Positions 1 to 10,895 of a DNA stretch of 64,000 bases are shown one piece after another (within the stretch, counting starts at the first letter, position 1; each line of letters starts with the position of its first letter). The position numbers and the translations under genes are program-made. The stretch comes from Notospermus geniculatus (taxonomy: Eukaryota; Nemertea; Pilidiophora; Heteronemertea; Lineidae). The notes below the pieces were generated by a model. That model was not told the origin of the DNA, did no database searches, and saw only the letters and a list, made by a program, of their open reading frames with translations. Location: assembly GCA_002633025.1 (NCBI GenBank), contig NMRB01002132.1:30133-94132 (forward strand), read 5' to 3'.

Positions 1-188
1 GGCCCTTTGTCTCATAATGATGAACTTGAATTCTTAACAGGGCAAATCTCTACAAGATAGAGTATAATCGAGATCATTCATGTATACTAGGATAGGGATA
101 TGTATAAAGTTATCTCTAACTTGTAGCACTACCAGGCAGCGAGTAAAACTACTTTGTAAATATCATTGTAATAAAATTTGCCTTCTAG

Positions 189-269
189 ACTCCTGAAGTA
201 CCACCGGCACTGCCACCAGCGATGGACCAGCAACCCCAATCTATTTTAGCCAGAGCGAGAGACAGAATG
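189..269 (+). CDS. Candidate internal exon, gene A
   Basis: An 81-nt segment of 27 codons, phase 0 at both ends. It follows a pyrimidine-rich acceptor (TTGCCTTCTAG) and is followed by ATG|GTACTG. Only this frame is open. The peptide begins TPEVPPALPPAMDQQ and ends SILARARDRM: a proline-rich stretch followed by a basic helical stretch, unlike the surrounding sequence. The frame stays open past the donor, so the exact 3' edge is uncertain. No repeat copy of this segment occurs elsewhere in the window. I do not recognise the family. The exon at 969 starts in the phase this one leaves, which supports joining them. Upstream exons would lie outside the window. Confidence 0.58.
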
Positions 270-968
270 GTACTGGAAATAAAGATTGTGCGACCTCACC
301 TTTTAACACATTTTTGGTCAATAACATTTTCTGCTCTGTGTAACTGTGTGTTTTTTCTGAAATTTTTAAATGCATAAGGCTAACTCAAGCAGCAAAACTA
401 AGCCAAGTGAGTTTTAAACTGTCTGAGAATGGAAAAGAACGAAGCCTTTTGTAATTTCCCTACCTCAGAAGTAATGCGTTCAGAACTAATGAAACTGTTA
501 ATTTACCTTTTAGCCAATGCTTATGAATTAACTGAGAAGTCAAATTTTTACTAAATTTCCTGCAGCAGTAAATGTGCTATGAATTAACAGAAGCATATAA
601 CAGGATCGTGCAAATGCCAAGTTAGTGAATGCAGACAGGCCTTTCAATTACATGATAGCGATGACGGATAACGTCAGTGACGCCCAAAGTCAAAAGGCGC
701 CCAAACTAAGGTTAGCTCCCCTAACTCTCCTCCAAGAAATAAACGACGAAACCTTTATTGAATAAAGTTTGTTTACAGCCAGAATCATAATTAGTTTGCC
801 TTCATCTTTGATTACCCGAAAATAAACACATCAGTGAATTTGTACGAAAACAGCTGCTGAAGTGACCCGACTTCAACCTTCAATCTGACAGAGCTTGTCA
901 TGTTTCCAAGTCCATTACTCCCAAACCCCTGACTGAATTCATGTATAATCTATTTGGTTGCAATGCAG
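270..968. other. Intron-like sequence, no feature seen
   Basis: Unique AT-rich sequence between two gene A exons. I see no repeats or open frames of interest. Confidence 0.5.
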
Positions 969-1018
969 AAAGAATGCACTTTCCAGTCATACCAAATTTG
1001 TTTGCTAGATTCCATCCA
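969..1018 (+). CDS. Candidate internal exon, gene A
   Basis: A 50-nt exon between GGTTGCAATGCAG and the strong donor CCA|GTAAGG. It starts in phase 0 and leaves two bases (CA). The peptide is KECTFQSYQICLLDSI plus the first two bases of the next codon. The next candidate exon, at 3174, begins with exactly one base (T), giving His at the junction, so the phases match. Two cysteines are present. The family is not recognised. Confidence 0.55.
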
Positions 1019-1229
1019 GTAAGGATATATTAACTTAAATAACTTATCTCACTTCAGTGCCGCATTGGTCATCGACGATCTTTTGGCGGGAAAACTGGCC
1101 CAGTGTCATTAATGCATGCATGGCAGTCTGTGCATGAGTCATCAAGTTAGCACTAGATGGCGACACTGTTACTTTGTATAGGGTGTAACAATAACAACAC
1201 TATATTTTTGGAAGATTTTTTCTGTAGTA

Positions 1230-1830
1230 GGCCAATCATGTGGTGTTAACCCCTTCCCATCCAAGGCCAATGGGTTCAAAATATCTATCTTGATTCAACA
1301 AGGATTGTAGGCCAATCATGTGGTGTTAACCCCTTCCCATCCAAGGCCAATGGGTCTAATAAAATATCTATATTGTTTCAACAAGGATTGTAGCCCAGTC
1401 ATGTGGTGTTAACCCCTTCCCACCAAAGACCAAGGGGTCTAATAAAATATCTCTCTTGATTCTACAGGGATCGCAGGCCAGTCATGTGGTGTTAACCCCT
1501 TCCCACCCAAAACCAAGGGGTCTAATAAGATATCTATCTTGTTTCAACAAGGATTGTAGGCCAAACATGTGGTATTAACCCCTTCCCACCCAAGGCCAAT
1601 GGCTGTAGCCCAATCATGTGGTGTTAACCCATTCTCACTGAAGGCCACGGGGTCTAAGGTACCTACCTTGATTCAACAAGGAATGTGGGCCAATCATGGT
1701 GTTAACCCCTTCCCACCCAAGGTCAAGGGGTTTAATAATCTATCTTGATTCAACAAGGATTGTAGGCCAATCATACATGTATGTATTAACCCCTTCCCAT
1801 CCAAGGCCAATGGGTCTGCTAAGATCTTGA
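1230..1830. repeat. Minisatellite, 8 units of about 83 bp
   Basis: The motif GGCCAATCATGTGGTGTTAA starts at 1230, 1310, 1393, 1476, 1559, 1608, 1688 and 1765. Spacing is 77-83 bases except one shortened 49-base unit. Each unit also contains CCCCTTCCCA and a GATTCAACAAGGATT-like block. Units differ by scattered substitutions. A diverged copy lies inside the Helentron-like element at 56620-56790. Confidence 0.93.
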
Positions 1831-2797
1831 ATCACACCTACTTTTTCCTTCATTTCAATCAACATCTCCTGTATGGGTGCTAGTACATAGCCCTGTTTAC
1901 CACCACTTACAGGGGCGGTCTTTAAATTGACTGTCAAGAGTCAATTTCACAGATCAGTTTCCTTTTTCATTTCAATACGACAGACCATCCATCCTCCTTG
2001 AAATATGGTGAGGGGGTACGCATAACGCTGCACATAAATGTCCCCAAATTAGGTCCTAAAAAATACAAGTCATCCCCAACATCATGTAATTGAAAGGCCT
2101 GTTGTTGCTGATTTTGAAGAAATTAGTAGCCTCAAAAAAATTCAGTGCCGAACAGAGAGGTATGCAATTGCCTTTTACCATTACAGAATTTCTCTGTTAG
2201 GCCCTGTTTAAGTCCTATCGGAGTTTCTTGGCGGTCAGCCCAAGTCGGTAAAGAAAAAAATGGAGGAAGAACAGTGAAAAAAATCATACATCTTCAAAAC
2301 ATTATCCGATTAATTGCCACCACTAAGAAACCAGATTTTTATCGACACCCGTCATTGCTAACAGAAACCAGTGGTTTCTCATTGCAGTTAGAGCAAAGTG
2401 GAAGTTAAAGTTGCCTTTTATCCTATCAGCAAAATAACCTGTATACAAGTCTGTTATCAATGTTTCTGTGTGGTATGAGGTTTCTTTCATTGCTGGCAAC
2501 GGTTACCATGATAACACTATAACCTCTTAAAGGCCAAAGATGTCTTGCCATTTCAGTCCTCATGATTGAGATAGCCTAACCCCCACGTTTCCAAACTGCT
2601 ACCAACTACATATCCATGCTCCGAAATTGCTTCGGTTGATGTGATTCTCAGAATATAACCAATAGATGGCGCTATCTGTCTGATTGAGGGGATCCCCACT
2701 GCGTATCAGCTATGCCAATTGCTGGGAAAACGCACCTGTAATTAGTGTTTTCAACCAGCTAAAATGAAACAACTTTAACAAAAATGTCCAAAACGTG

Positions 2798-3084
2798 AGT
2801 GTTTGTATTTGTATTTCATTTTTCCGTCAGGGCCGACGCTATAGCATTATTGGCCCTGGTAAGTACGGAGGAGGCAATCACAAGCTACTCATGTTCCTCA
2901 CTTGGATGGGTTCTTTTACTTGCCCTTGCAAAGACACAAGGTACAAGGCACCACGGCTTACTGTCCCATGCGACAGACGTGAAGAGCCGGGAATGAAATC
3001 CCATAATGGCCCGGGCTGGATTCGAACCCGGGACCTCCTGCTTGCTAAGCGGACGTGATAACCGCTAGGCTATCAGGCTCCTCG
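2798..3084 (-). mobile_element. tRNA-derived SINE, family 1
   Basis: On the minus strand the head reads TAGCCTAGCGGTTATCACG (A box) and then GGGTTCGAATCC (B box). A shared body with ACTTACCAGGGCCAATAATG and a tail of TACAAATACAAA follow. About 285 bases. It is nearly collinear with the plus-strand copy at 7591-7877, and its 3' part recurs at 54900-54999. The pol III boxes mark it as a SINE, not a functional tRNA gene. Confidence 0.88.
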
Positions 3085-3173
3085 TGAGTGCATATGCAGG
3101 TGCATGATAACATCGATCAAAGCACTGTATTAAAGATTTGTTGGCTATATCACGACTTGATCACTTTTCTTAG

Positions 3174-3252
3174 TTTTCCAAGCGATGAAACCGTTTCAAA
3201 ATATCCTGTGGTGGTCTACATGGATAACTTGCTGTATGGCTTATTTGAAAAG
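3174..3252 (+). CDS. Candidate internal exon, gene A
   Basis: A 79-nt exon with acceptor GATCACTTTTCTTAG and donor GAAAAG|GTAACT. It enters with one base and leaves in phase 0. The peptide runs FPSDETVSKYPVVVYMD then NLLYGLFEK. First codon positions are purine-rich (about 58 per cent), as expected for coding DNA. It joins the 969 exon in frame. The intron before it carries the 83-bp minisatellite and a SINE. The intron after it carries a 620-bp PIF-like element. The family is not recognised. Confidence 0.58.
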
Positions 3253-3864
3253 GTAACTGTAGCTATTGAACAAGGGTGAATCAGTACCAATTGAAAGAAG
3301 TTGGCAGATACATTTTTACCTGTCAGTGAAGATGTTCCACAGACGAACTCCTCGGATGAGGTCCTTCAAATTTGTTATAACCCAGCAAGAACACAATCCT
3401 TTGCCTGTTTCTGATTTTCACTAAGTTGATGATAAAGCAGGCCTCACACAAGGGCAGTTCTGATGGTGGTTCAGCAAGGTTTAAAACCGTGCTGAACCTC
3501 AATGACACCGCCTAGACACCGTGAGGGTGTTTGCCATTGACAGCCACCGAGTTGCTGCCGCGTTGTCACCTTTCACAGCCCTCCAGAACCGCTGAAAAAA
3601 TGGCTACCGTGTAATTGCCCCCAAGCCAACACCTTGTGGCCACCTCAACTAATCCTCTAGACCACATAATGGACCGTACATGAGTGTGTTAACTCCGTAC
3701 ATCACCCTTCTAACCACGTTTGACCGTGCAGTAATATACCCATGTCCTTGCTGAAAATCGCAACACCACCTTATCCACACCAAGTTTTCACCTACTTGTA
3801 CCAAATCAAACTGCCGTCATTTTGGGCGATTCTTGAATCGCCTTCAGAACCATCCCTGTGTGAG

Positions 3865-4043
3865 CAGTGGTGGATCCAAAGGGGGGGCATGACCAGCGCA
3901 CGCTCTCCGGCNNNNNNNNNNNNNNNNNNNNNNNNNNNNNNNNNNNNNNNNNNNNNNNNNNNNNNNNNNNNNNNNNNNNNNNNNNNNNNNNNNNNNNNNN
4001 NCCCCCCCCCCCCCGGGTTCCACAACTCCTGGATCAGCCACTG
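3865..4043. mobile_element. Non-autonomous element with CAGTGG..GATCC ends, containing an assembly gap
   Basis: Ends CAGTGGTGGATCC and GGATCAGCCACTG are inverted repeats. GTGAG flanks both sides (3860-3864 and 4044-4048), a 5-bp duplication where the host element should have one copy. The interior holds the gap 3912-4001 and a run of C. The ends resemble hAT-type MITEs, but a 5-bp duplication is shorter than the usual 8, so the superfamily is left open. Confidence 0.75.
3912..4001. other. Assembly gap, 90 N
   Basis: Run of N next to a C run within a transposon. Open frames spanning it are artefacts. Confidence 1.
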
Positions 4044-4067
4044 GTGAGGCCTGCTTAACATTTTCAG

Positions 4068-4130
4068 CTCTTGATAGAGAAGTTTCAGTGGAAACTCTCT
4101 TGGCCACATATGATATCCTGTATGTGGTCT
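4068..4130 (+). CDS. Doubtful exon, gene A
   Basis: Acceptor TTAACATTTTCAG lies 12 bases after the end of a transposon. A phase-0 frame (LLIEKFQWKLSWPHMISCMW, then S) runs 63 nt to a moderate donor TCT|GTCAGT. The phase agrees with the exons at 3174 and 6752. A second frame is also open (LDREVSVETLLATYDILYVV), so the coding evidence is weak. The sequence is not repeated elsewhere in the window. Confidence 0.25.
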
Positions 4131-4679
4131 GTCAGTAATGTATCATATGTACAATCTATCAACACTTCACTAAAGCTACAAATTAGTTCACAGCCTTCTG
4201 ATTCATCTCAAGCCAGTTGGTTGCTTCCCAAGTTGTTGGCTGCACTTGTTGCTATCTCTACCTTTGAAAATACTGAACTAAAACAATGTGTAATCTGATA
4301 AATGTGGTAACAGATCAGGAACAGTGTTGAATTCCACAGATGTATGATCAGCTGTCGATGTATTTTGGTTCACGTTTCATGTTCTTCTCAATACCTACAT
4401 GTATTAGAGCAGTAATGAATTTGTAGCAGAGTGCATGGTGCCATTTATTTTATTCGCTAGGCCACTTTTATCGTTCAACTCTTAAAGGGACCCAAAAAAT
4501 ACACTAAACATCAACATCTGAGCCCAAATCCATAGGTTGTCAGTTGCTGTAGTGCCATCTGTGATGAAAAAATAAAGGGGTTGAAGGCCAATCACACTCA
4601 GTTTTAATATCAAGCACACTAGTGCTGAGGTGATGTTAAAGCTGCACAGTATAGACAGATGGGTCATAATCGGCGAGCA

Positions 4680-4765
4680 TAGTCTCGGTCACCCAGCCGC
4701 TGTTTCGAATCTGGGAATCCGTTTAGCAGTACTGTGGGACGAAACAGCTGGCTGCGAAAGACTAC
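4680..4765. mobile_element. 86-bp micro-MITE, second copy
   Basis: TAGTCTCGGTCACCCAGCCG at left, CGAAACAGCTGGCTGCGAAA then GACTAC at right. Identical length to 62168-62253 and clearly related. Its target duplication has decayed. Confidence 0.72.
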
Positions 4766-4940
4766 ACGCAGCATTGGGGATTCCCGAAGGGGATTCCCCG
4801 AACCTCGATACAGGATAATGTTATAATGTGTGGTTCTATGGTTCTATACATTACGCACGCCTGTAAATGAGGTTGCACTACGATTTCGGCCGAACTGGGA
4901 GTGAGTAGCGGTGCATACTGTGTGGCTTTAACAGTTTACC

Positions 4941-5229
4941 TACAGTACACTGCACAATTTACCTACTTTTATTCGCATACCTTCCGCTTTCATCACGCAG
5001 AAGGTACTATTCAGTTCATTGCATATGGTTCGGGTGCGTCATGCGTCTCTCCTGGTGACATCCACGCACCACGGGCGAATGATGTTACGTCTTCACTGCG
5101 TGCCTCCCATGACGGTACGCAACGTCCGCGGAAGATACGAGGATGGTACCCGCATGATGCTGCATGTGGTATGCGGATGGTGCTCGGTGTGGAAGGGAGG
5201 TCAATTGTGCAACGTACTTTACAACGTAC
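4941..5229. mobile_element. MITE with CAGTACRYTGCACAATTGACCT ends
   Basis: Ends CAGTACACTGCACAATTTAC and AGGTCAATTGTGCAACGTAC. The interior has ATACCTTCCG and GTCTTC blocks. Three copies: also 19918-20162 and 30826-31111. All open frames over it are accidental. Confidence 0.82.
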
Positions 5230-5593
5230 CAAAGCTTTTAGGCTGATTGCATGGTTAATCAGTCTATAGCAGGGCATCATCCCGTTACCTGCAGAAAAAA
5301 TTCTGCTGTGAGTGCTGATAAGACTTCGTCAGTGTTGAGCATTGTTGCTTATGTGAAAGTCTTGTTAGGATGGCGGCTAGAGTGTACAACATATTGTATC
5401 CATCTGTCATACCAAGCCATTCTCAAATGATGCACCCGATATTTTCTACACCAGAACAGGAATGAGTCACAGGAATAGTAAGCAACTCATAGCCATACTG
5501 AAATGTCTTCCTGTCACCGTGTCTCTCCTTGATCATGTTGATTGGCAAATTTGAAGGCATTTCCCATGTCAATGATTTGGTCACCTGCCATCT

Positions 5594-5831
5594 CAACCTC
5601 GTTCCCAGGGGTCGTTCGCTCCCTTGGGCTGAAGTAAACAAGAAGAGGGTTTAGGTCAGTTATTCTTGATGATTGGCAGGCATTAGGCCCCGCCTAGTAG
5701 CGGGGCCTAAGAAGAGTAATGCCGTGCTGTGGTTGGGGTCATTGAGTGGTGGTCTGTCGTGCGTTTGTATGGCGGTACGTCTGTCCGTAAACTTTGGTTT
5801 GTTCGCACCATCGACCCCTGGGAACGAGGTT
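5594..5831. mobile_element. MITE with AACCTCGTTCCCAGGGGTCG ends and a central hairpin
   Basis: A perfect 20-bp inverted repeat at 5595-5614 and 5812-5831. Near the centre is a hairpin with 10-bp stems TTAGGCCCCG / CGGGGCCTAA (5684-5710, 7-base loop). Confidence 0.82.
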
Positions 5832-5999
5832 GCTGCCATCTGTTAAGTGGACTCATCTGCCGGTGGTGTGTTTGTAAATGAAATGTGCACTCGTGCCATT
5901 GTGACAAATTTGTCACGACCCATTGAGTCATTCTAACATTTTAGTGATGTCTGTGAATAATTTGTCTCCCCTCTGAGGGGTTGGGGTCAGTTTGCTGCA

Positions 6000-6302
6000 C
6001 AAACGCAATGGCAAGAAAAACAAGAGCAATCCAACTTTGCAGGTGTGTGCAAATCCCACCAAATGAAAGTTGCCTTCGTTGAAATGTTAAGAGCAGGAAG
6101 GTATGTTTGAGACAAGATCACAGGGTCAAGGTCACATTGCGACAGGTGTGGTGTGCGACACCTTTGACTGCTCACACACCTCTCCTGAAAATATAGTCCT
6201 AAAATATGGCGTGTTGCAAAGTTATAGGCTGGAAGGTATTCGGACGGATGCACAGGGGTTTCTCTATATCCCTTCGAACGAATTTCCTTCAGGGGGATAA
6301 AA
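6000..6302 (-). repeat. Dispersed repeat, reverse copy of the same family
   Basis: Read on the minus strand: 5' end at 6302, CCTATAACTTTGCAACACG, a TGTGAGCAGTC block and TTTGCACACACCTGC. Related blocks occur at 9890-10030 and 37400-37690. Confidence 0.55.
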
Positions 6303-6751
6303 AGGTGTTCCAGAACTGCAACGGAAGCCTTTGAATCTGATAGCAACTAAAACGCTTTCCAGTAGGTTGGGAAATCAAAGAGAAATGGACAATTTGCAAT
6401 GTCAGGGGTGGGGAGAGTGGTCAGCCTGTTGACTTAGTCACTTCACAACCAGTGCATTTAGCATCATATTCGCGTCGTTATGTAAGTACAGTGATGGCAA
6501 AAATTATTCGAGTCACGCTTCGTATGTACCATAGATATTTCAGTTGTTTGTATCAAAATGGCAATCAATGTAATGTACAATGAAACAATTTTATTTTCCT
6601 CAGAGCAATGCACGTTTTCCATGAGATAACCGCGTGACAAACTTTGCTACACGGTGTGATGCGATCGATCAACCCGTCCTGACGTCATTGACGTCACATA
6701 AACTGATGTTGACGTTGTGTCATGAAAACTAGACGTGTGTATTTTCTACAG

Positions 6752-6853
6752 GAATTGAGCAGGCAAAAACGTTGCCTTTATTGCCATCCTATCAATTCCT
6801 TTGAAAGAACAAAACAGGGAGATGAAAGAAAGTTTCATTCAACACAGGATGAT
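6752..6853 (+). CDS. Candidate internal exon, gene A
   Basis: A 102-nt exon of 34 codons, phase 0 at both ends, with acceptor GTATTTTCTACAG and a near-ideal donor GATGAT|GTAAGTATT. Only one frame is open. The peptide begins ELSRQKRCLYCHPINSF and ends GDERKFHSTQDD. It is hydrophilic, with one CxxC pair. Phase 0 matches the neighbours at 3252 and 13065. No repeat copies were seen. The family is not recognised. Confidence 0.6.
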
Positions 6854-7590
6854 GTAAGTATTACTGTCAGGCGACCAAAACGAGTGGGTTGTTTTCACGT
6901 CATATAAATAACATTAGAAAAATGTCATTTCGGGCATATCGATCGCAGCGCCACGTCGTTATGTTAGTTCTGTAGGTACCTCATTATTAGAAATAATGCA
7001 ACCAGACTTTGTACGGCAACATGGTAAGATTTTCAACATAAGGCATTCTAGTGCACGATGCTAAGCATGATGCCATGATAGCGTCAAATTTTTCTGTTCT
7101 GCTCTATACACCTCATGGTGCTTCCTGTCAAAGCCAGATATCTATATCAATCTGTGTGGATTGCAGTGTGCCTTGGTCGTGTTGGTGACAAACATTACAG
7201 CGTGTTGATGCACATCACTTCCTTTAATGGCTTCATCGATGACTAAGTCCTGTCAAAAGCTAGCAATGTGCTCAGCATCAAATTCCTTTGGGCGACATTA
7301 AATGCAATTGACTACAAGGGAAATTTGATATTCGTTTACAAATCAGATTTATTTCATTTCATCATTTTCACACTGCAGAAATGTTCCAAACCGTTTATAA
7401 GAATCGGATTTGTTATCAGAAAAGCGCTAATATGAAAGTTACTTATGTTCGGAAGCTTACTGGTTTCTTTAATGCCTTCTTTAGCTCAGAATCTGATTCT
7501 TGACATATTCATTCAAGACTAGAATGCCTTCCAGACTTGATTAGTGCTAATGGCAACCGATTTCCCACTAGGATTCCCAAATACTCACAA

Positions 7591-7877
7591 GTTGATAGCC
7601 AAGTGGTTATCACGCTTGCTCAGCAAGCGGTAGGTCCCGGGTTCAAATCCAGCCCGGGCCATATGCGATTTCATTCCCGGTTCTTCACGTCCGTCGCACG
7701 GGACAGTAAGCCGTGGTGCCTTGTACATGTACCTTGTTTCTTTGCAAGGGCAAGTAAAAGACCCCATCCAATTAAAGTGAAGAACATGAGTAGCTTGAGA
7801 TGGCATCTCCCGTACTTACCAGGGCCAATAATGCTGTGGCTCGGCCCTGACGGAAAAATCTAATACAAATACAAAAT
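7591..7877 (+). mobile_element. tRNA-derived SINE, family 1
   Basis: Plus-strand copy: TAGCCAAGTGGTTATCACG (A box), GGGTTCAAATCC (B box), body, and a tail TAATACAAATACAAAA. The same order as the 2798-3084 copy with scattered differences. Open frames here are accidental. Confidence 0.88.
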
Positions 7878-8062
7878 CCCATCAGGATGGCTTTGTATCC
7901 CACTGGGATAAGGCCATCCTGATTGGATCCAGGATTCCAAATTAATTTTCTATTTGGCAATCCAAATACTTTGTTAATTTGCTCCAGTCATTTGTCCAAA
8001 ACCAACAATACAAAATATATCATCAGCATCACTAGACGACATGTATGTCATAATATTCACTA

Positions 8063-8476
8063 GTGAGGTTCTGCAAGCTTACGTTTTACATTTACGATTA
8101 CAATTTGAAAACATCATGACGTCGGCTCTGCGGGACGTTTTTACGTGCAAATCGCTTGCTACACGTAAGAAACTTACGATTTAATCAAAGCCAAATATTT
8201 CATTTTTGTAATCAAAAAAATCGCCTGCAATTTAACACATTGATAAATGGGTATATTTCGCAGTTGCAGCAAAAATGACAAGAAGAATGCTTGGCACATC
8301 TGGCCTGGAGCGCTTGCCAAACATGGGATACATTGACCCTCTTTTCACCTGCCATGGGAAATTTCAAGTCAAATGATGATGCCATCGCGTCATGTTCTTT
8401 CTTGAAAAAAGGCGTGACGTCATGACGTCGTCAAATCGTAATCGTAAATGTAAAACGTAAGCATGCAGAAACTCCC
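8063..8476. mobile_element. TA-target MITE with 45-bp inverted ends
   Basis: Left GTGAGGTTCTGCAAGCTTAC and right GTAAGCATGCAGAAACTCCC, arms continuing through GTTTTACATTTACGATTACA. TA at 8061-8062 and 8477-8478, as in Tc1/mariner-type MITEs. Contains TGACGTCATGACGTCG near its right end. Confidence 0.88.
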
Positions 8477-9096
8477 TATTAATGTTCATTTGCAGTCATT
8501 CCTATATTAAATATTTTGTGAAGGTACACGGACCGGATGACAAGTGATGCTCTTCCTCTGTAACCACCAATGGAAATCTTCCATTTATCGACCATAAATT
8601 CCCTTATTGCTCCAGAATGACCAATAAAATTGCTAACGCTGTAATCGAGGTCATAAATCACTCTGTCAAAATTAGCAATGGGGACTATTTCCACGAGTTT
8701 ATTCAATCAATTCAAATTTGGCGTTTACCAACTTCTGTACAGAATGTGTAGATGATGTCAGAGGATTCGTTTAGGATGTTTGGAAGTTGGTCATAAGCAC
8801 ATAATATTCTTTTACTTCATGCCAGGTCAACCATACCAAGTTCTCCTGTACATTTTTATCTAGGAATATGTACATAATGTAGTCATAAAGGGATCAAACC
8901 AACTTTTGTACAGTTGCACATGGAACACTATGGTGCTGAAGGTTTGTTATCCTCAGAAATGGAAATGAAGGCATCAAGTTGACAGATTCATGTACCCCAC
9001 CACCATAAAAGTTGAAGGTCCTGCCAATTACGTAAAGCCAAAATTCAGGCAGTGAGAGACATCTGGTGGCAACACATGAAATGTATCCCTCAGTTA

Positions 9097-9215
9097 TTAT
9101 CCCACCGAACGTAAGTTCGGTAGGGATATAGAGAAACCCCTGTGTGTCCGTCAGATGGATCATGCAGGTATTATTGAGAAGGAGCGAACACTGACCCCAC
9201 ATCAAACAGTACAAT
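9097..9215 (+). repeat. Helentron-like 5' end (TATAGAGAAACCCCTGTG family)
   Basis: TTATTATCCCACCGAACG...GGGATATAGAGAAACCCC followed by GTGTCCGTC. The same start occurs in reverse at 6240-6302 with GGGATATAGAGAAACCCCTG. The families share downstream blocks such as CCTATAACTT(T/C)GCAAC. Confidence 0.5.
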
Positions 9216-10039
9216 CATCGTTCCGCTGTTTGCTAAAGTGATTAGGGGGACAATAGGCTAATAACGCCGCACGATGGTCGGAAAAAGCCGATCTAATCTT
9301 CGGTAATTTCCGTGTGCAGTCAGCACTTCCCTTGTACAATGGTCAGAGTCCAAACAATAGAAGGGAACAATGGCAGTGGACGTTGCCTACGCACGAAAAC
9401 TGAAAAATTCATCGTTTTCATCGCGTCAAAAACAGCACCTCGCAGCATCTCGCACTGAAACGACCACCCGTATATGTTACCTGAACTAATCATCTTTTAA
9501 ACTATCATAACGCAATCCTCTTCAAACTTTTCAGATGCGAAGAATCTCATTATCATTATCATTATCATGTTTACCTTAAAACGTAGATATCTTTATTGGA
9601 AATTGGTCTTTTTCGATGATTTTTTCACTAAAATACAGCGGAGAGTTTACCAAATTGAGTTGTCTTCGAAATAGCCGGTTATCTTATTCCCAACGTGGAG
9701 AAAAACGCAAGAATATGATTGGGTCGACGCGATATCAATTATAGATGGCGCTGCACTTTGAGAGTTGTGCGGAATTCATGATTGCCTTCAAGGAGCTCAG
9801 CGTGCGTACCGGACAATAGGCGGGAACAAAGGCAAACAATGGGGGCGTGGAATTGTGGTCACAGCGATTAGGGCCGTGCTCGCTCCTTCTCAATATTACC
9901 TCCATGGATGGATTTAGTATTTCACTGTGTCAGTCCGTCCGGGCCTATAACTTCGCAACAAACCGAGATTTTGAGTTAGTATTTTCAGTCAAGGTGTGTG
10001 AGCAGTCACAGGTGTGTTGCATGAAAGAATCGGCCAAAT

Positions 10040-10690
10040 TTGATTATCCACTTTGCCACCAGGGGGCGAAAAGCAAAAACACAAAAACTGCTATTGTGCC
10101 TTTAATACTGAACGGAATGTCATCTAATTTTTATGGTAGGCTAATCTAGCAAGAGTACATATCTTACGATTTTTAACTTTAATTGATTTTTCAGCCCTGT
10201 AGGGGGCGCTTTGTCAAAGCCACAAAAGTTCCCTTCCGCTCTGTAACTTCTGAACAACTGAAGATTTTGGTTTCATATTTGGTGGGAGGGTGTATCATGG
10301 GCTAATGGTGTGTCGCGCAAAAGAATCGACCGAATCCGTTTTTCCACTTTGCCACCAGGGGCGAACAGCTAAAACACAAAAACTGCTATTGTGCCTTTAA
10401 TACTGAACGGAATTTCATCCAATTTTTATGGTAGGCTAATCTAGCAAGGGTACAAAATATACCTTACGATTTTTAACTTTAATTGACTTTTCAGCCCTGT
10501 AGGGGGCGCGTTGTGAAAACCACAAAAGTTCCCTTCCGCTCTGTAACTTCTGAACAACTGAAGATTTTGGTTTCATATTTGGTGGGAGGGTGTATCATGG
10601 GCTAATAGTGTGTCATGTGAAAGAATCACGCAAATTCTCCACTTTGCCACCAGGGGGCCAAAAGCTGAAACACAAAAACTGTGTTTTAAA
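10040..10690 (+). repeat. Tandem duplication, unit about 300 bp
   Basis: ACTGCTATTGTGCCTTTAAT occurs at 10087 and 10382, CAGCCCTGTAGGGGGCG at 10192 and 10492, and CCACCAGGGG three times. Two full units plus a partial third. The open frames here are part of the repeat. Confidence 0.88.
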
Positions 10691-10895
10691 ATATATCGAA
10701 TATCAAATATCCCTTCCACCTCGCAACAACATTTCAATGAAGACAACTTTCGTTCGGTGGGATTTGCACACGCTTTGCGTTGCACTTGTTTCACAGTTCG
10801 CAGTTAAACCTTTATGTTTGATTCCTTTATAGTCAGTATAATTCCTCAGATCCAACATAGAGCAGAAAAAAAGACACAAAAAAAGATAGTAAACA

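Larger units (their letters stand above)
3436..4055. mobile_element. PIF/Harbinger-like MITE with TAA target duplication, interrupted
   Basis: Terminal inverted repeats AGCAGGCCTCACAC, next to GGTTCTGAAGGCGGTTCA-like subterminal blocks and a palindrome around ACGGTTCAAAACCGT. TAA precedes the left end (3433-3435) and follows the right end (4056-4058). TWA targets are the PIF/Harbinger signature. No transposase frame is present. A second element is inserted at 3865-4043. Confidence 0.85.

Noticed and set aside
1230-1830. CRISPR array
   Set aside because: The 83-base periodicity comes from whole-unit tandem repeats without unique spacers, in animal DNA.
2795-3058. 87- and 65-codon frames and a possible tRNA gene
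   Set aside because: They lie in a tRNA-derived SINE with copies at 7591 and 54900. The boxes are pol III remnants of a retroposon.
4901-5280. Frames of 75-122 codons on both strands
   Set aside because: Covered by a MITE with three copies, and the frames are not kept in the other copies.
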